From positions 2,480,001-2,544,000 of the forward strand of contig NC_021172.1 of assembly GCF_000230975.2 (NCBI RefSeq): 64,000 nucleotides of DNA, written 5' to 3'. The first letter of the stretch is position 1; each line of letters starts with the position of its first letter. Source of the DNA: Hyphomicrobium denitrificans 1NES1 (GTDB taxonomy: Bacteria > Pseudomonadota > Alphaproteobacteria > Rhizobiales > Hyphomicrobiaceae). Of the stretch, positions 8,452-16,043 are shown one piece after another. The translations under genes and the position numbers were made by a program. The notes under the pieces are model-generated. The model made no database searches. It had not been told where the DNA came from and worked only from the letters and a program-made list of their open reading frames with translations.

Positions 8452-9951
8452 CTAACCCTTCGTCCACCACTTGGCCGGCACGGCAAACCGGCCTGCCGCA
8501 TCTTCAATCACTTGAGCCGTCCGGAACAGCGTCTCCTCGTCGAACGGCTTGCCGATGAGCTGCAGACCGAGCGGCGTACCTTGAGAGGACAGCCCAGCCG
8601 GAACCGACATGCCGGGCAGACCGGCCATGTTCACCGTGACCGTGAAGATATCCTCGAGATACATCGCCAACGGATCGCCGGTCTTTTCTCCAAACGCGAA
8701 TGCGGGCGACGGCGTCGTCGGCGTCAGCACTACATCGACCTTGTCCCAAGCTTGGTCGAAGTCGCGCTTGATCAGGGTGCGCACCTTCTGAGCCTTGAGA
8801 TAATAAGCGTCGTAATATCCGGCGGACAGCACATAGGTGCCGATCAGGATGCGGCGGCGAACTTCTTTGCCGAACCCGGCAGCGCGCGTTTTTTCGTAGG
8901 TGTCCGTCAGATTATCGCCGTTGATGCGGAGACCGTAACGCATGCCATCGTAGCGTGCGAGGTTCGAAGAGCATTCGGCCGGTGCGACGATGTAATATGC
9001 AGGCAGCGCGTATTTCGTGTGCGGCAAAGAAATCTCATGGATCGTCGCTCCGGCGGCCTTCAGCCACGCGATGCCTTCATCCCATAGTTTCTGAATTTCG
9101 GGCGACATGCCCTCGACGCGATATTCCTTTGGCACGCCGACGCGCAATCCCTTGACGCCTTTGCCGACCGCGGCTTCGTAGTCAGGAACCGGTGCATCGA
9201 CCGATGTCGTGTCCTTCGAATCGTGACTCGCCATCGTTTTCAGCATGATTGCCGCGTCGCGGACTGTCTTGGCGATCGGACCGGCCTGATCGAGCGACGA
9301 GGCGAACGCGACAATGCCCCAGCGCGAGCAGCGTCCGTATGTGGGCTTCATACCGACGGTACCTGTCAGCGCGGCGGGCTGGCGGATCGAGCCGCCCGTA
9401 TCGGTTGCTGTCGCGGCAAGGCAAAGATCGGCCGCAACGGCGGCAGACGAGCCACCGGACGAGCCGCCAGGAACGAGCTTATCTTCCGAGAGCTTGCCAT
9501 CCGCACCTTTGCGGCGCCATGGGCTCACGACGTTGCCGAAGGCACTCGTCTCGTTCGACGAGCCCATCGCGAACTCGTCGTTATTGAGTTTACCGAGCAT
9601 GACGGCGCCGGCATCCCAGAGATTTTGTCCGACCGTCGATTCATATGGCGGCTTGAAATCGTCGAGGATCTTCGAGCACGCCGTCGTGCGGATGCCATTC
9701 GTGCAGAAGAGGTCCTTGTTGCCGATCGGAAGCCCTTCGAGGGGGCGCGCCTGACCGGCGGCAATCCGCTTGTCGCTTTCCTTCGCCTGTGCACGCGCAT
9801 GCTCGGGAGTCTGCAGCACGTAGGCGTTAAGCGCCGGGTTCGCCGCATCGATTGCTGAAAGGAATGCATCCGTCAGCTCAAGCGCAGAAAAGGACTTTTT
9901 CTTGAGGCCGTCACGGGCCTCGGCCATCGTCAGCTTGGTAAGATCCGTCAC
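8452..9951 (-). CDS. gatA: Asp-tRNA(Asn)/Glu-tRNA(Gln) amidotransferase subunit A
   Basis: GatA is the amidase that frees ammonia from glutamine for GatB. The 499-residue protein has the amidase-signature catalytic set: Lys79 in IGNKD, the cis-Ser in [10 protein letters not shown] (164-165), and the nucleophile Ser188 in TGGSIRQPA. Its start overlaps the preceding secreted-protein gene by 4 bases (ATGA, 9948-9951), so translation is probably coupled. It is followed within five bases by the chorismate-mutase-like gene. Confidence 0.97.
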   Translation of the reverse strand: MTDLTKLTMAEARDGLKKKSFSALELTDAFLSAIDAANPALNAYVLQTPEHARAQAKESDKRIAAGQARPLEGLPIGNKDLFCTNGIRTTACSKILDDFKPPYESTVGQNLWDAGAVMLGKLNNDEFAMGSSNETSAFGNVVSPWRRKGADGKLSEDKLVPGGSSGGSSAAVAADLCLAATATDTGGSIRQPAALTGTVGMKPTYGRCSRWGIVAFASSLDQAGPIAKTVRDAAIMLKTMASHDSKDTTSVDAPVPDYEAAVGKGVKGLRVGVPKEYRVEGMSPEIQKLWDEGIAWLKAAGATIHEISLPHTKYALPAYYIVAPAECSSNLARYDGMRYGLRINGDNLTDTYEKTRAAGFGKEVRRRILIGTYVLSAGYYDAYYLKAQKVRTLIKRDFDQAWDKVDVVLTPTTPSPAFAFGEKTGDPLAMYLEDIFTVTVNMAGLPGMSVPAGLSSQGTPLGLQLIGKPFDEETLFRTAQVIEDAAGRFAVPAKWWTKG

Positions 9952-10364
9952 CGGTCAACAGTCCCTTTCAATCCTTTGCAGCGCTCATAGACGAGCGCCT
10001 CGTCTCCGCTTGCGACCTTGATGCGATTGGCATCGAGCCGGGTGAATGTCACCGTCTCCTCGTATTCCTCGGCACCCTCGGAGCATTGCATCTTTGCTTC
10101 GAAAGTGTTCGGCGCCGTCTCGCGGATGGACTCGAAGCTGCAGCTGCCTTCCCAACTTCTGGTCCCTTGCCGCGTCAATTTCAGCGGATAGGTCGAGATG
10201 TTGGGCGCCGCCTTGCCGCTCTCGATGTCCTTGAGCTTCTTGCATCCGGTCGTCGGCGAATAGGTACCGTCGCCGATGAATGCGCCATCCACATTCGACT
10301 CGGCGCACTCCCCCGCCACCGAGACGACGCACAAGCATGCCGCGAGAAGCAGGATGCGGAGCAT
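9948..10364 (-). CDS. Small secreted/periplasmic protein inside the gat operon
   Basis: This 138-residue protein begins with a short signal peptide ([18 protein letters not shown], cleaved near GECAES) and has a mature part with about five Cys, in TGCKKL, EGSCSF, KMQCSEG and YERCKG, suggesting two disulfides. It has the look of a small beta-sheet periplasmic protein, but no family was recognised. The ATG at 10364 lies four bases after the gatC stop with GGAG just upstream; it ends in an ATGA overlap with gatA. A secreted protein locked between gatC and gatA is unusual. Confidence 0.72.
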   Translation of the reverse strand: MLRILLLAACLCVVSVAGECAESNVDGAFIGDGTYSPTTGCKKLKDIESGKAAPNISTYPLKLTRQGTRSWEGSCSFESIRETAPNTFEAKMQCSEGAEEYEETVTFTRLDANRIKVASGDEALVYERCKGLKGTVDR

Positions 10365-10368
10365 CTCC

Positions 10369-10656
10369 CTACTCCACGATCTTCGGCACGACGAAGTAAT
10401 GGTCTTCCGCGAGCGGCGCATTCGCCGTTACCGCGTCGGCAATGTCTCCATCGGTCACGACATCGTCCCGCATCGTCAGCTTCTGAGCGACGACCCGCGT
10501 CATCGGCTCGACGGCTGACGTATCGACCTCGTCGAGTTGCTTTACCCAATCGAGAATACCGGAAAGTTCTTTTTCCAGACCCTTGGCCTCAGCATCGCTG
10601 ATCCTGATCCTGGCGAGGCGCGCGATTCGGCGAACGGTCGCTTCGTCGACCTGCAT
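10369..10656 (-). CDS. gatC: Asp-tRNA(Asn)/Glu-tRNA(Gln) amidotransferase subunit C
   Basis: GatC is the small belt subunit that clamps GatA to GatB. The 95-residue protein has the family opening [16 protein letters not shown], the [18 protein letters not shown] helix-turn, and the closing FVVPKIVE. The start at 10656 has AAGGA eight bases upstream. It is the first gene of a leftward operon (gatC, secreted protein, gatA, chorismate mutase-like, membrane protein, gatB). A strong nested hairpin (10699-10776) sits in its probable leader. Confidence 0.96.
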   Translation of the reverse strand: MQVDEATVRRIARLARIRISDAEAKGLEKELSGILDWVKQLDEVDTSAVEPMTRVVAQKLTMRDDVVTDGDIADAVTANAPLAEDHYFVVPKIVE

Positions 10657-10698
10657 TTGGGATTCCTTCGAAAAGCTCGGAGAAGGTTCTTCGCTGCT

Positions 10699-10776
10699 CT
10701 CTTACCCGTCCCGGTGCCTCCGAGGCAACCGGGCCGGCACGTTCTTGCGCGGAGACGCCACGGACGGGGCTAAGAG
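10699..10776 (-). promoter_or_regulatory. Nested hairpin in the gatC-ruvX divergent spacer
   Basis: An outer imperfect stem pairs CTCTTACCCGTCC (10699-10711) with 10762-10776 with a 2-base bulge. Inside it, CCGGTGCCTC at 10711-10720 folds back on 10722-10732. The element starts 43 bases upstream of the gatC start. It could be a leader RNA of the gat operon or a transcription-limiting fold; no known riboswitch was matched. Confidence 0.4.
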
Positions 10777-10854
10777 CCTTGTTTTCCTCCGCTTTTGCAG
10801 TGTCCATGGGCTTGCGGCGCTGCTACTGCCTAGGCGAGCTTAAATTCGGAGCAT

Positions 10855-11367
10855 ATGGCGACCTTCATGAGCCAGTCCGCTTCCCCGGCAACGCCCGGGC
10901 GCACCACGGAAGACCCACAAGAATTTATTGCAGCCGCGGCTTCCTCCGGCCGCCTGATTGGCATCGACGGCGGCACGAAGACGCTCGGGCTCGCACTCTC
11001 GGACGTCACGCGGACGATCGCCTCGGCGCTCGAAACGATCAGGCGGACGAAGTTCAGTGTCGACGCCGCCAGACTCCTGGCACTCGCCGACGCGCATGGT
11101 GTCGCGGGCTTGGTGCTGGGTCTGCCGCGCAATCTCGACGGAACAGAGGGCCCGCGCGCTCAGGCGACGCGGGCTCTGGCGCGCAATCTTAACAAGCTCA
11201 GCCCGCTTCCAATTCTGCTTTGGGACGAGCGCCTGACGACAGTCGAGGCCGAGCGCATGCTGATCGATGCCGACCAAAGCCGTAAACGCCGAGGCGAGGT
11301 TATCGACAAGCTCGCAGCCACGATTATCCTGCAGGGCGCCCTTGACCGCCTCGGTCGACAGCGCTGA
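10855..11367 (+). CDS. ruvX: Putative pre-16S rRNA nuclease / Holliday junction resolvase-like (YqgF)
   Basis: The 170-residue protein has the RNase H-like YqgF fold: GIDGGTKTLGLALSD (first catalytic Asp), the VLGLPRNLDG strand-turn, and the DERLTT motif with the second acidic residue. YqgF trims the 5' end of 16S rRNA in E. coli and has also been described as a Holliday-junction resolvase-like protein. An approximately 30-residue N-terminal extension (ATG 10855, or 10867) is longer than in E. coli. It is the first rightward gene before pyrB. Confidence 0.92.
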   Translation: MATFMSQSASPATPGRTTEDPQEFIAAAASSGRLIGIDGGTKTLGLALSDVTRTIASALETIRRTKFSVDAARLLALADAHGVAGLVLGLPRNLDGTEGPRAQATRALARNLNKLSPLPILLWDERLTTVEAERMLIDADQSRKRRGEVIDKLAATIILQGALDRLGRQR

Positions 11368-11483
11368 AGAGGCTCGCCGGGGTCTTCTCCCCGGAAAGCA
11401 TCCACCTACCGTTAAGGGATTCCGACTACGTCGACTGACCGCGCTTGCGGGCGCCCCAGACTCCGCCTATAGAAACCGCTTTA

Positions 11484-12455
11484 ATGACATCCAAACCAAA
11501 CTCGAATGCGCTGAAGGTTTTTCCGCGCCGACATTTGCTGACCTGCGAAGGGCTGTCGGCGAATGAGATCAATTTTGTGCTCGATCTTGCCGACAAGGCT
11601 GCCGATCACATCCGGCAGAACGGCAAGAAGCGCGATGTCCTTGCCGGTCGGACGCTGATCAATCTCTTCTTTGAATCCTCGACCCGGACGCAGGCCTCCT
11701 TCGAAATGGCCGGCAAGCGCCTCGGCGCCGACGTGATGAACATGAACGTTGCCACCTCGTCGGTCACGAAGGGCGAAACTCTGATCGACACGGCGGTTAC
11801 GCTGAACGCCATGCGTCCCGACATCATCGTCGTCCGGCATCATGCTGCGGGCGCCGTTGAACTTCTGTCGCAAAAGGTCGACTGCTCGGTCATCAACGCG
11901 GGCGACGGCGCGCACCAGCATCCGACGCAAGCCCTGCTCGACGCGCTGACGATCCGGCGCGCCAAGGGCCGCGTCGCCGGACTTACCGTCGCGATCTGCG
12001 GGGACATCCTGCATTCACGCGTGGCGCGGTCGAACATCGACGTCCTGAATGCGCTTGGCGCCCGTGTTCGTCTGGTCGCGCCCTCGACACTGCTCCCCTC
12101 GTCACCGGAGCGCCTCGGGGTCGAGGTTTTCACCGATATGTGGAAGGGTATCGACGGCGTGGACGTGGTGATGATGCTGCGTCTGCAGCGCGAGCGGATG
12201 GATGCCTCCTACGTTCCGTCGAGCCGCGAGTTCTTCCATTTCTTCGGGCTCGATCACGAGAAGCTCGCACGCGCCAAGCCCGACGCACTCGTGATGCATC
12301 CAGGGCCGATGAACCGCGGCGTCGAGATCGCATCCACGGTCGCCGATCATTCGCGCAGCGTCATCCGCGAGCAGGTCGAGATGGGCGTTGCGGTGCGTAT
12401 GGCCGTGCTTGAAGCGCTCTCCGCGCATCTGCCGAGCTTCAAGGACGTCGCCTGA
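11484..12455 (+). CDS. pyrB: Aspartate carbamoyltransferase catalytic subunit
   Basis: PyrB makes N-carbamoyl-aspartate from carbamoyl phosphate and aspartate in pyrimidine synthesis. The 323-residue protein has the carbamoyl-phosphate loop [10 protein letters not shown], the HPTQALLD motif and [13 protein letters not shown] 11484 is preferred; the frame is open to a TTG at 11445. Its TGA overlaps the next ATG (TGATG at 12453-12457). There is no pyrI; in Pseudomonas-type enzymes the partner is a dead dihydroorotase, and the next gene fits that role. Confidence 0.96.
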   Translation: MTSKPNSNALKVFPRRHLLTCEGLSANEINFVLDLADKAADHIRQNGKKRDVLAGRTLINLFFESSTRTQASFEMAGKRLGADVMNMNVATSSVTKGETLIDTAVTLNAMRPDIIVVRHHAAGAVELLSQKVDCSVINAGDGAHQHPTQALLDALTIRRAKGRVAGLTVAICGDILHSRVARSNIDVLNALGARVRLVAPSTLLPSSPERLGVEVFTDMWKGIDGVDVVMMLRLQRERMDASYVPSSREFFHFFGLDHEKLARAKPDALVMHPGPMNRGVEIASTVADHSRSVIREQVEMGVAVRMAVLEALSAHLPSFKDVA

Positions 12456-13789
12456 TGAGCAAAGCCATCGAGAAGCCCAAAAACGTCGGCAAGGCGACGG
12501 TCTTCATCAATGCCCGCCTGATCGATCCAGCGTCCAATCGCGACGAACCTGGCGGATTGCTCGTCAAAGACGGCATTATCGCGGATATAGGCGGACATCT
12601 GCGCCGCAATGCTCCGGACGGCGCGGCGGTCATCGACTGCAAAGGCCATGTCCTCGCCCCTGGCTTGATCGACGCCCAGGTGTTTACCGGCGAACCCGGA
12701 TACGAGCACCGCGAAACGTTGAAGACCGCGAGCCACGCCGCGGCCGCCGGCGGCGTCACGACGATCGTCGTCATGCCCGAGACCAATCCGGTGATCGATC
12801 AGGTCTCGTTGGTCGATTTCATTCAACGCCGCGCCCGCGACAATGCCCTCGTCCATGTCCACACAATGGCTGCAATGACGAAGGGCCTCAAAGGCGAAGA
12901 AATGACCGAGATCGGCCTCCTGAAGCGCGCCGGAGCCATCGCGTTCTCGAACGGCAAATCCAGCATCGTCAATACGCGCGTGATGCGCAACGTGCTGAGC
13001 TACGCCAAGGACTTCAACGCCCTCGTCGTTCATCATACGGAAGACCCCTATCTCTCAGGTAACGGCGCGATGAACTCCGGTGAGGTTGCCGCCCGCCTCG
13101 GGCTTCCGGGAACCTCAAAGATCGCCGAGACGATCATCCTCGAACGCGATGTCCGTATCGTTGAAATGACGGGCGGGCGTTATCATGCAGCGACCATCAG
13201 CTGTCAGGATAGCCTTGATGTCGTGAAGGCCGCGAAAGCGAAAAAGCTTCCGGTGACGTGCGGCGTGTCAATCAATCACCTGACGCTGAACGAAAACGAC
13301 ATCGGCTCCTATCGCACGTTCTTCAAGGTCCGTCCGCCTCTGCGCCGGGAAGAGGACCGTGTGGCGATGGTTCAGGCCTTGGCCAACGGCGATGTCGACG
13401 TTATCGTTTCCAGTCATGATCCGCAGGACGCGGACACAAAGCGACGCCCCTTCGCAGAAGCTGCAGATGGGGCTGTCGGTCTCGAGACGCTGCTCTCAGC
13501 GGCGCTGCGTCTCGTGCATTCCGGTGATGTGACGCTTGCGGCAATGCTCAAGGCACTGACCATCAATCCAGCGCGGCTGCTCGGTCTGCACAGCGGACGG
13601 CTCGCGAAGGGCGCCATCGCCGATCTCGTGCTTTTCGATCCCGGCGAGCCGTGGGTCGTTAACAAGGATGTTTTGCGCTCGCGCTCGAAAAACACGCCGT
13701 TCGATGAAGCGAAGATGCAAGGCCGCGTGCTTCGAACAGTTGTTGCCGGCGAAACGGTCTACGAATACGCTGGGATCGAACGCACGTAA
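12455..13789 (+). CDS. pyrC: Dihydroorotase-like protein lacking the metal-site residues (PyrC'/PyrX type)
   Basis: The 444-residue protein has the class I dihydroorotase fold with APGLID, KVRPPLRREEDR and GAVGLETLL. The usual catalytic residues are altered: the HxH after APGLID is replaced (DAQVF at 73-77), the His in the RYHIAHVS-type motif is lost (RYHAATIS), and the TDHAPH-type motif reads SSHDPQ. Such pyrB-linked forms are known in Pseudomonas (pyrC'), where they are inactive and support the aspartate carbamoyltransferase assembly. I infer the same role here. A working dihydroorotase should lie elsewhere. The 1-base overlap with pyrB supports coupled synthesis. Confidence 0.85.
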   Translation: MSKAIEKPKNVGKATVFINARLIDPASNRDEPGGLLVKDGIIADIGGHLRRNAPDGAAVIDCKGHVLAPGLIDAQVFTGEPGYEHRETLKTASHAAAAGGVTTIVVMPETNPVIDQVSLVDFIQRRARDNALVHVHTMAAMTKGLKGEEMTEIGLLKRAGAIAFSNGKSSIVNTRVMRNVLSYAKDFNALVVHHTEDPYLSGNGAMNSGEVAARLGLPGTSKIAETIILERDVRIVEMTGGRYHAATISCQDSLDVVKAAKAKKLPVTCGVSINHLTLNENDIGSYRTFFKVRPPLRREEDRVAMVQALANGDVDVIVSSHDPQDADTKRRPFAEAADGAVGLETLLSAALRLVHSGDVTLAAMLKALTINPARLLGLHSGRLAKGAIADLVLFDPGEPWVVNKDVLRSRSKNTPFDEAKMQGRVLRTVVAGETVYEYAGIERT

Positions 13790-13831
13790 GAACCCTCCCT
13801 GAGCGGCCGAACAACGGACATCGCGCGAAGC

Positions 13832-14434
13832 ATGGACTCATCGTCCCCCCCTGAGCTGCTGATTGCATTCGGCCTCGGGTACCTATTGGGGGCTATTCCG
13901 TTCGGCCTGCTGCTGACGCATCTCGCGGGCCTCGGTGACGTCCGCCAGATCGGCTCCGGCAATATCGGTGCAACGAACGTACTGCGGACGGGCCACAGAG
14001 GCCTTGCGGCGGCGACACTTCTTCTCGACGCCGCGAAAGGAGCTGCTGCGGTCCTGATCGCGAATTACTGCTTTGGACAGACGGCAGCGGCGATCGCCGG
14101 CTTGGGCGCTTTACTCGGCCATATCTTTCCGGTCTGGCTGAAGTTTAAAGGCGGGAAGGGTGTTGCGACCTTCCTCGGCGTGCTGAGTGCAATGGCATGG
14201 GAAGTGGCGGCGATTTTCGCGATTGTCTGGCTCGCCGTGGCCGCCGTAACCCGGATATCCTCGCTATCGGCGATGGTCGCAACAGTCGCTGTTCCGATCG
14301 GTGCCTGGGTTCTCGGCTACAATCAGGTTGCCGCCGTGTCGGTGCTGATGGCCGCAATCATCCTTATCAAGCATCGCGGAAACATCCGCAGGCTTCTGGC
14401 AGGCGAGGAGCCTAAGATCGGTGCCAAAGCCTGA
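13832..14434 (+). CDS. plsY: Acyl-phosphate:glycerol-3-phosphate acyltransferase
   Basis: PlsY moves an acyl group from acyl-phosphate to glycerol-3-phosphate, the first step of phospholipid synthesis. The 200-residue inner-membrane protein has the family motifs [24 protein letters not shown] and FKGGKGVAT, plus several membrane helices. A partner PlsX is not in the window. It overlaps dprA by 14 bases, so the genes are tightly linked. Confidence 0.96.
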   Translation: MDSSSPPELLIAFGLGYLLGAIPFGLLLTHLAGLGDVRQIGSGNIGATNVLRTGHRGLAAATLLLDAAKGAAAVLIANYCFGQTAAAIAGLGALLGHIFPVWLKFKGGKGVATFLGVLSAMAWEVAAIFAIVWLAVAAVTRISSLSAMVATVAVPIGAWVLGYNQVAAVSVLMAAIILIKHRGNIRRLLAGEEPKIGAKA

Positions 14435-15629
14435 ACAGTCTCACCTTTTCAGACCTGCACCTTTGCCTACGGCGGCGCTTTCCGATGCGGAGCGTCTGGC
14501 GTGTCTGAGACTCATACGGTCCGAGAACGTCGGGCCGGTCACGTTTCGCGAACTGATCAACCATTTCGGCGGCGCGCAGAACGCGCTTGAGGCGCTACCG
14601 GAGCTCTCACGGCGTGGCGGCGCCGGGCGGCCCATCCGTCTCAGTTCACGCGCCGAGGCCGAGCAAGAGCTCGAAAAAGCCTGTCGTTGCGACGCAGTCC
14701 CCCTGTTCACGATCGAACCGGGATATCCTGCCGTGCTTGCACGTAGCGATGCGCCACCGCCGATGCTTTACGTGAAGGGCCGCCGCGAATTTCTGAACGC
14801 ACCGGCCATTGCGATCGTTGGATCGCGCCAGTGCTCGGCAGCGGGCGTGCAGTTGACGCGGCGTTTTGCGAGCGAGTTGGGACAAGCTGGCCTCGTCGTC
14901 GTGTCAGGCCTTGCGCGCGGGATCGACCGCGCCGCGCATGAGGCCTCGCTTGCGTACGGGACAATCGCGGTTCTTGCCGGAGGGATCGATTGGGTCTACC
15001 CGCGCGAACATGCCGACCTCCAACGCTCCATCGGTGAGGATGGGTGTCTGGTCACGGATCGCCCGCCCGGCTTCAATCCGCGCGAACGGGATTTCCCGCG
15101 GCGCAACCGCATCATCGCCGGGCTCGCCTATGGCGTCGTTATCGTCGAAGCAGCCCTGCGTTCGGGGACGCTGACGACGGCGCGCTATGCCAACGACCTT
15201 GGTCGCGAGGTCTTTGCGCTACCCGGCCATCCGCTCGACCCGCGCGCCGAAGGCACCAATCGTCTGATCAAACAGGGTGCAACGCTCGTCACCGAACCAA
15301 GCGAAGTTGTCGAAATCCTGCGGCCGATCGTTGGTCCCGAGACTTGTTGCAAACCTTCTGGCGAGTCGAGTTTCGCGCCGCTGGTTGCGTCGGGTCAGCC
15401 CGGCCCGCAGCCAGCTGGGTCGCCGCCCGACCTCCGGCGCGGATCGGGGCGCCCCGAGGAAATGGCAGCCGTTCTGGCAGCGCTAGGTCCCGCGCCTATT
15501 GCGATCGATGCGATCGTGCGGGCCACCGGCATCACCGTGCAAAGCGTCCACATTGCTCTTCTGGAACTCGATCTGGCTGGGCGGATCGAGCGCCAAGGTC
15601 TTAGTCTCGTAGCATTGAAAAGCCCATAA
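14421..15629 (+). CDS. dprA: DNA-processing protein DprA
   Basis: DprA binds incoming single-stranded DNA and loads RecA during natural transformation. The 402-residue protein has an N-terminal SAM-like region ([14 protein letters not shown]), the Rossmann core with [25 protein letters not shown] and [10 protein letters not shown], and a C-terminal winged helix (about residues 335-400, [11 protein letters not shown]). A Pro/Gly-rich linker joins them. The start is GTG 14421, inside the plsY end. No other competence genes are present except a TfoX-like gene 31 kb away. Confidence 0.95.
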   Translation: MPKPEQSHLFRPAPLPTAALSDAERLACLRLIRSENVGPVTFRELINHFGGAQNALEALPELSRRGGAGRPIRLSSRAEAEQELEKACRCDAVPLFTIEPGYPAVLARSDAPPPMLYVKGRREFLNAPAIAIVGSRQCSAAGVQLTRRFASELGQAGLVVVSGLARGIDRAAHEASLAYGTIAVLAGGIDWVYPREHADLQRSIGEDGCLVTDRPPGFNPRERDFPRRNRIIAGLAYGVVIVEAALRSGTLTTARYANDLGREVFALPGHPLDPRAEGTNRLIKQGATLVTEPSEVVEILRPIVGPETCCKPSGESSFAPLVASGQPGPQPAGSPPDLRRGSGRPEEMAAVLAALGPAPIAIDAIVRATGITVQSVHIALLELDLAGRIERQGLSLVALKSP

Positions 15630-15634
15630 CAAGC

Positions 15635-15814
15635 TTATCCCTTCAGCGATTCTGCTATTGCTTCGGCACGGGATTGCGCGATCAGGTCCGGTAGTCTTGT
15701 GCACCTTTCGCGCTCGGCGAGCGTCTGCAGCTCGCTCAATAGATCGGCAAGATATTCAAGGCGCTCGCGCCTTTCCGGGTCGGGCGAATGAGCGCGCGCT
15801 TGGGCCTCGGGCAT
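15635..15814 (-). CDS. Possible small helical protein (59 aa) between dprA and topA
   Basis: ATG 15814 to TAA 15635-15637 on the minus strand codes for a 59-residue, strongly helical protein with regular charge spacing (ERRERLEYLADLLSELQ, then LPDLIAQSRAEAIAES). GGAAGG lies just before the ATG, a little too close for an ideal ribosome site. It has protein-like composition and Leu heptads suggesting a short coiled coil. It would be the only leftward gene inside this rightward run, which lowers confidence. No family recognised. Confidence 0.45.
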   Translation of the reverse strand: MPEAQARAHSPDPERRERLEYLADLLSELQTLAERERCTRLPDLIAQSRAEAIAESLKG

Positions 15815-16043
15815 CCCTTCCAGTTTCCTTACGTCGAGCCTCGTCAGAATGATGAACGGTGGGTTAGCTCATTCTTCCGGAGGTTGCAATATTCATATTT
15901 TCCTATCGCAGGTCGTAATCCGCCGCTATTTGACACCGCTGCGGCGATCAACCATGTTCCCGGCCCGCCGCGTGAAAACCGATGTAAGCGGCAGATTCTC
16001 GACCTGGCTCGGAGGCCAGACGGTCCAGGAGCGAAAACACCAC

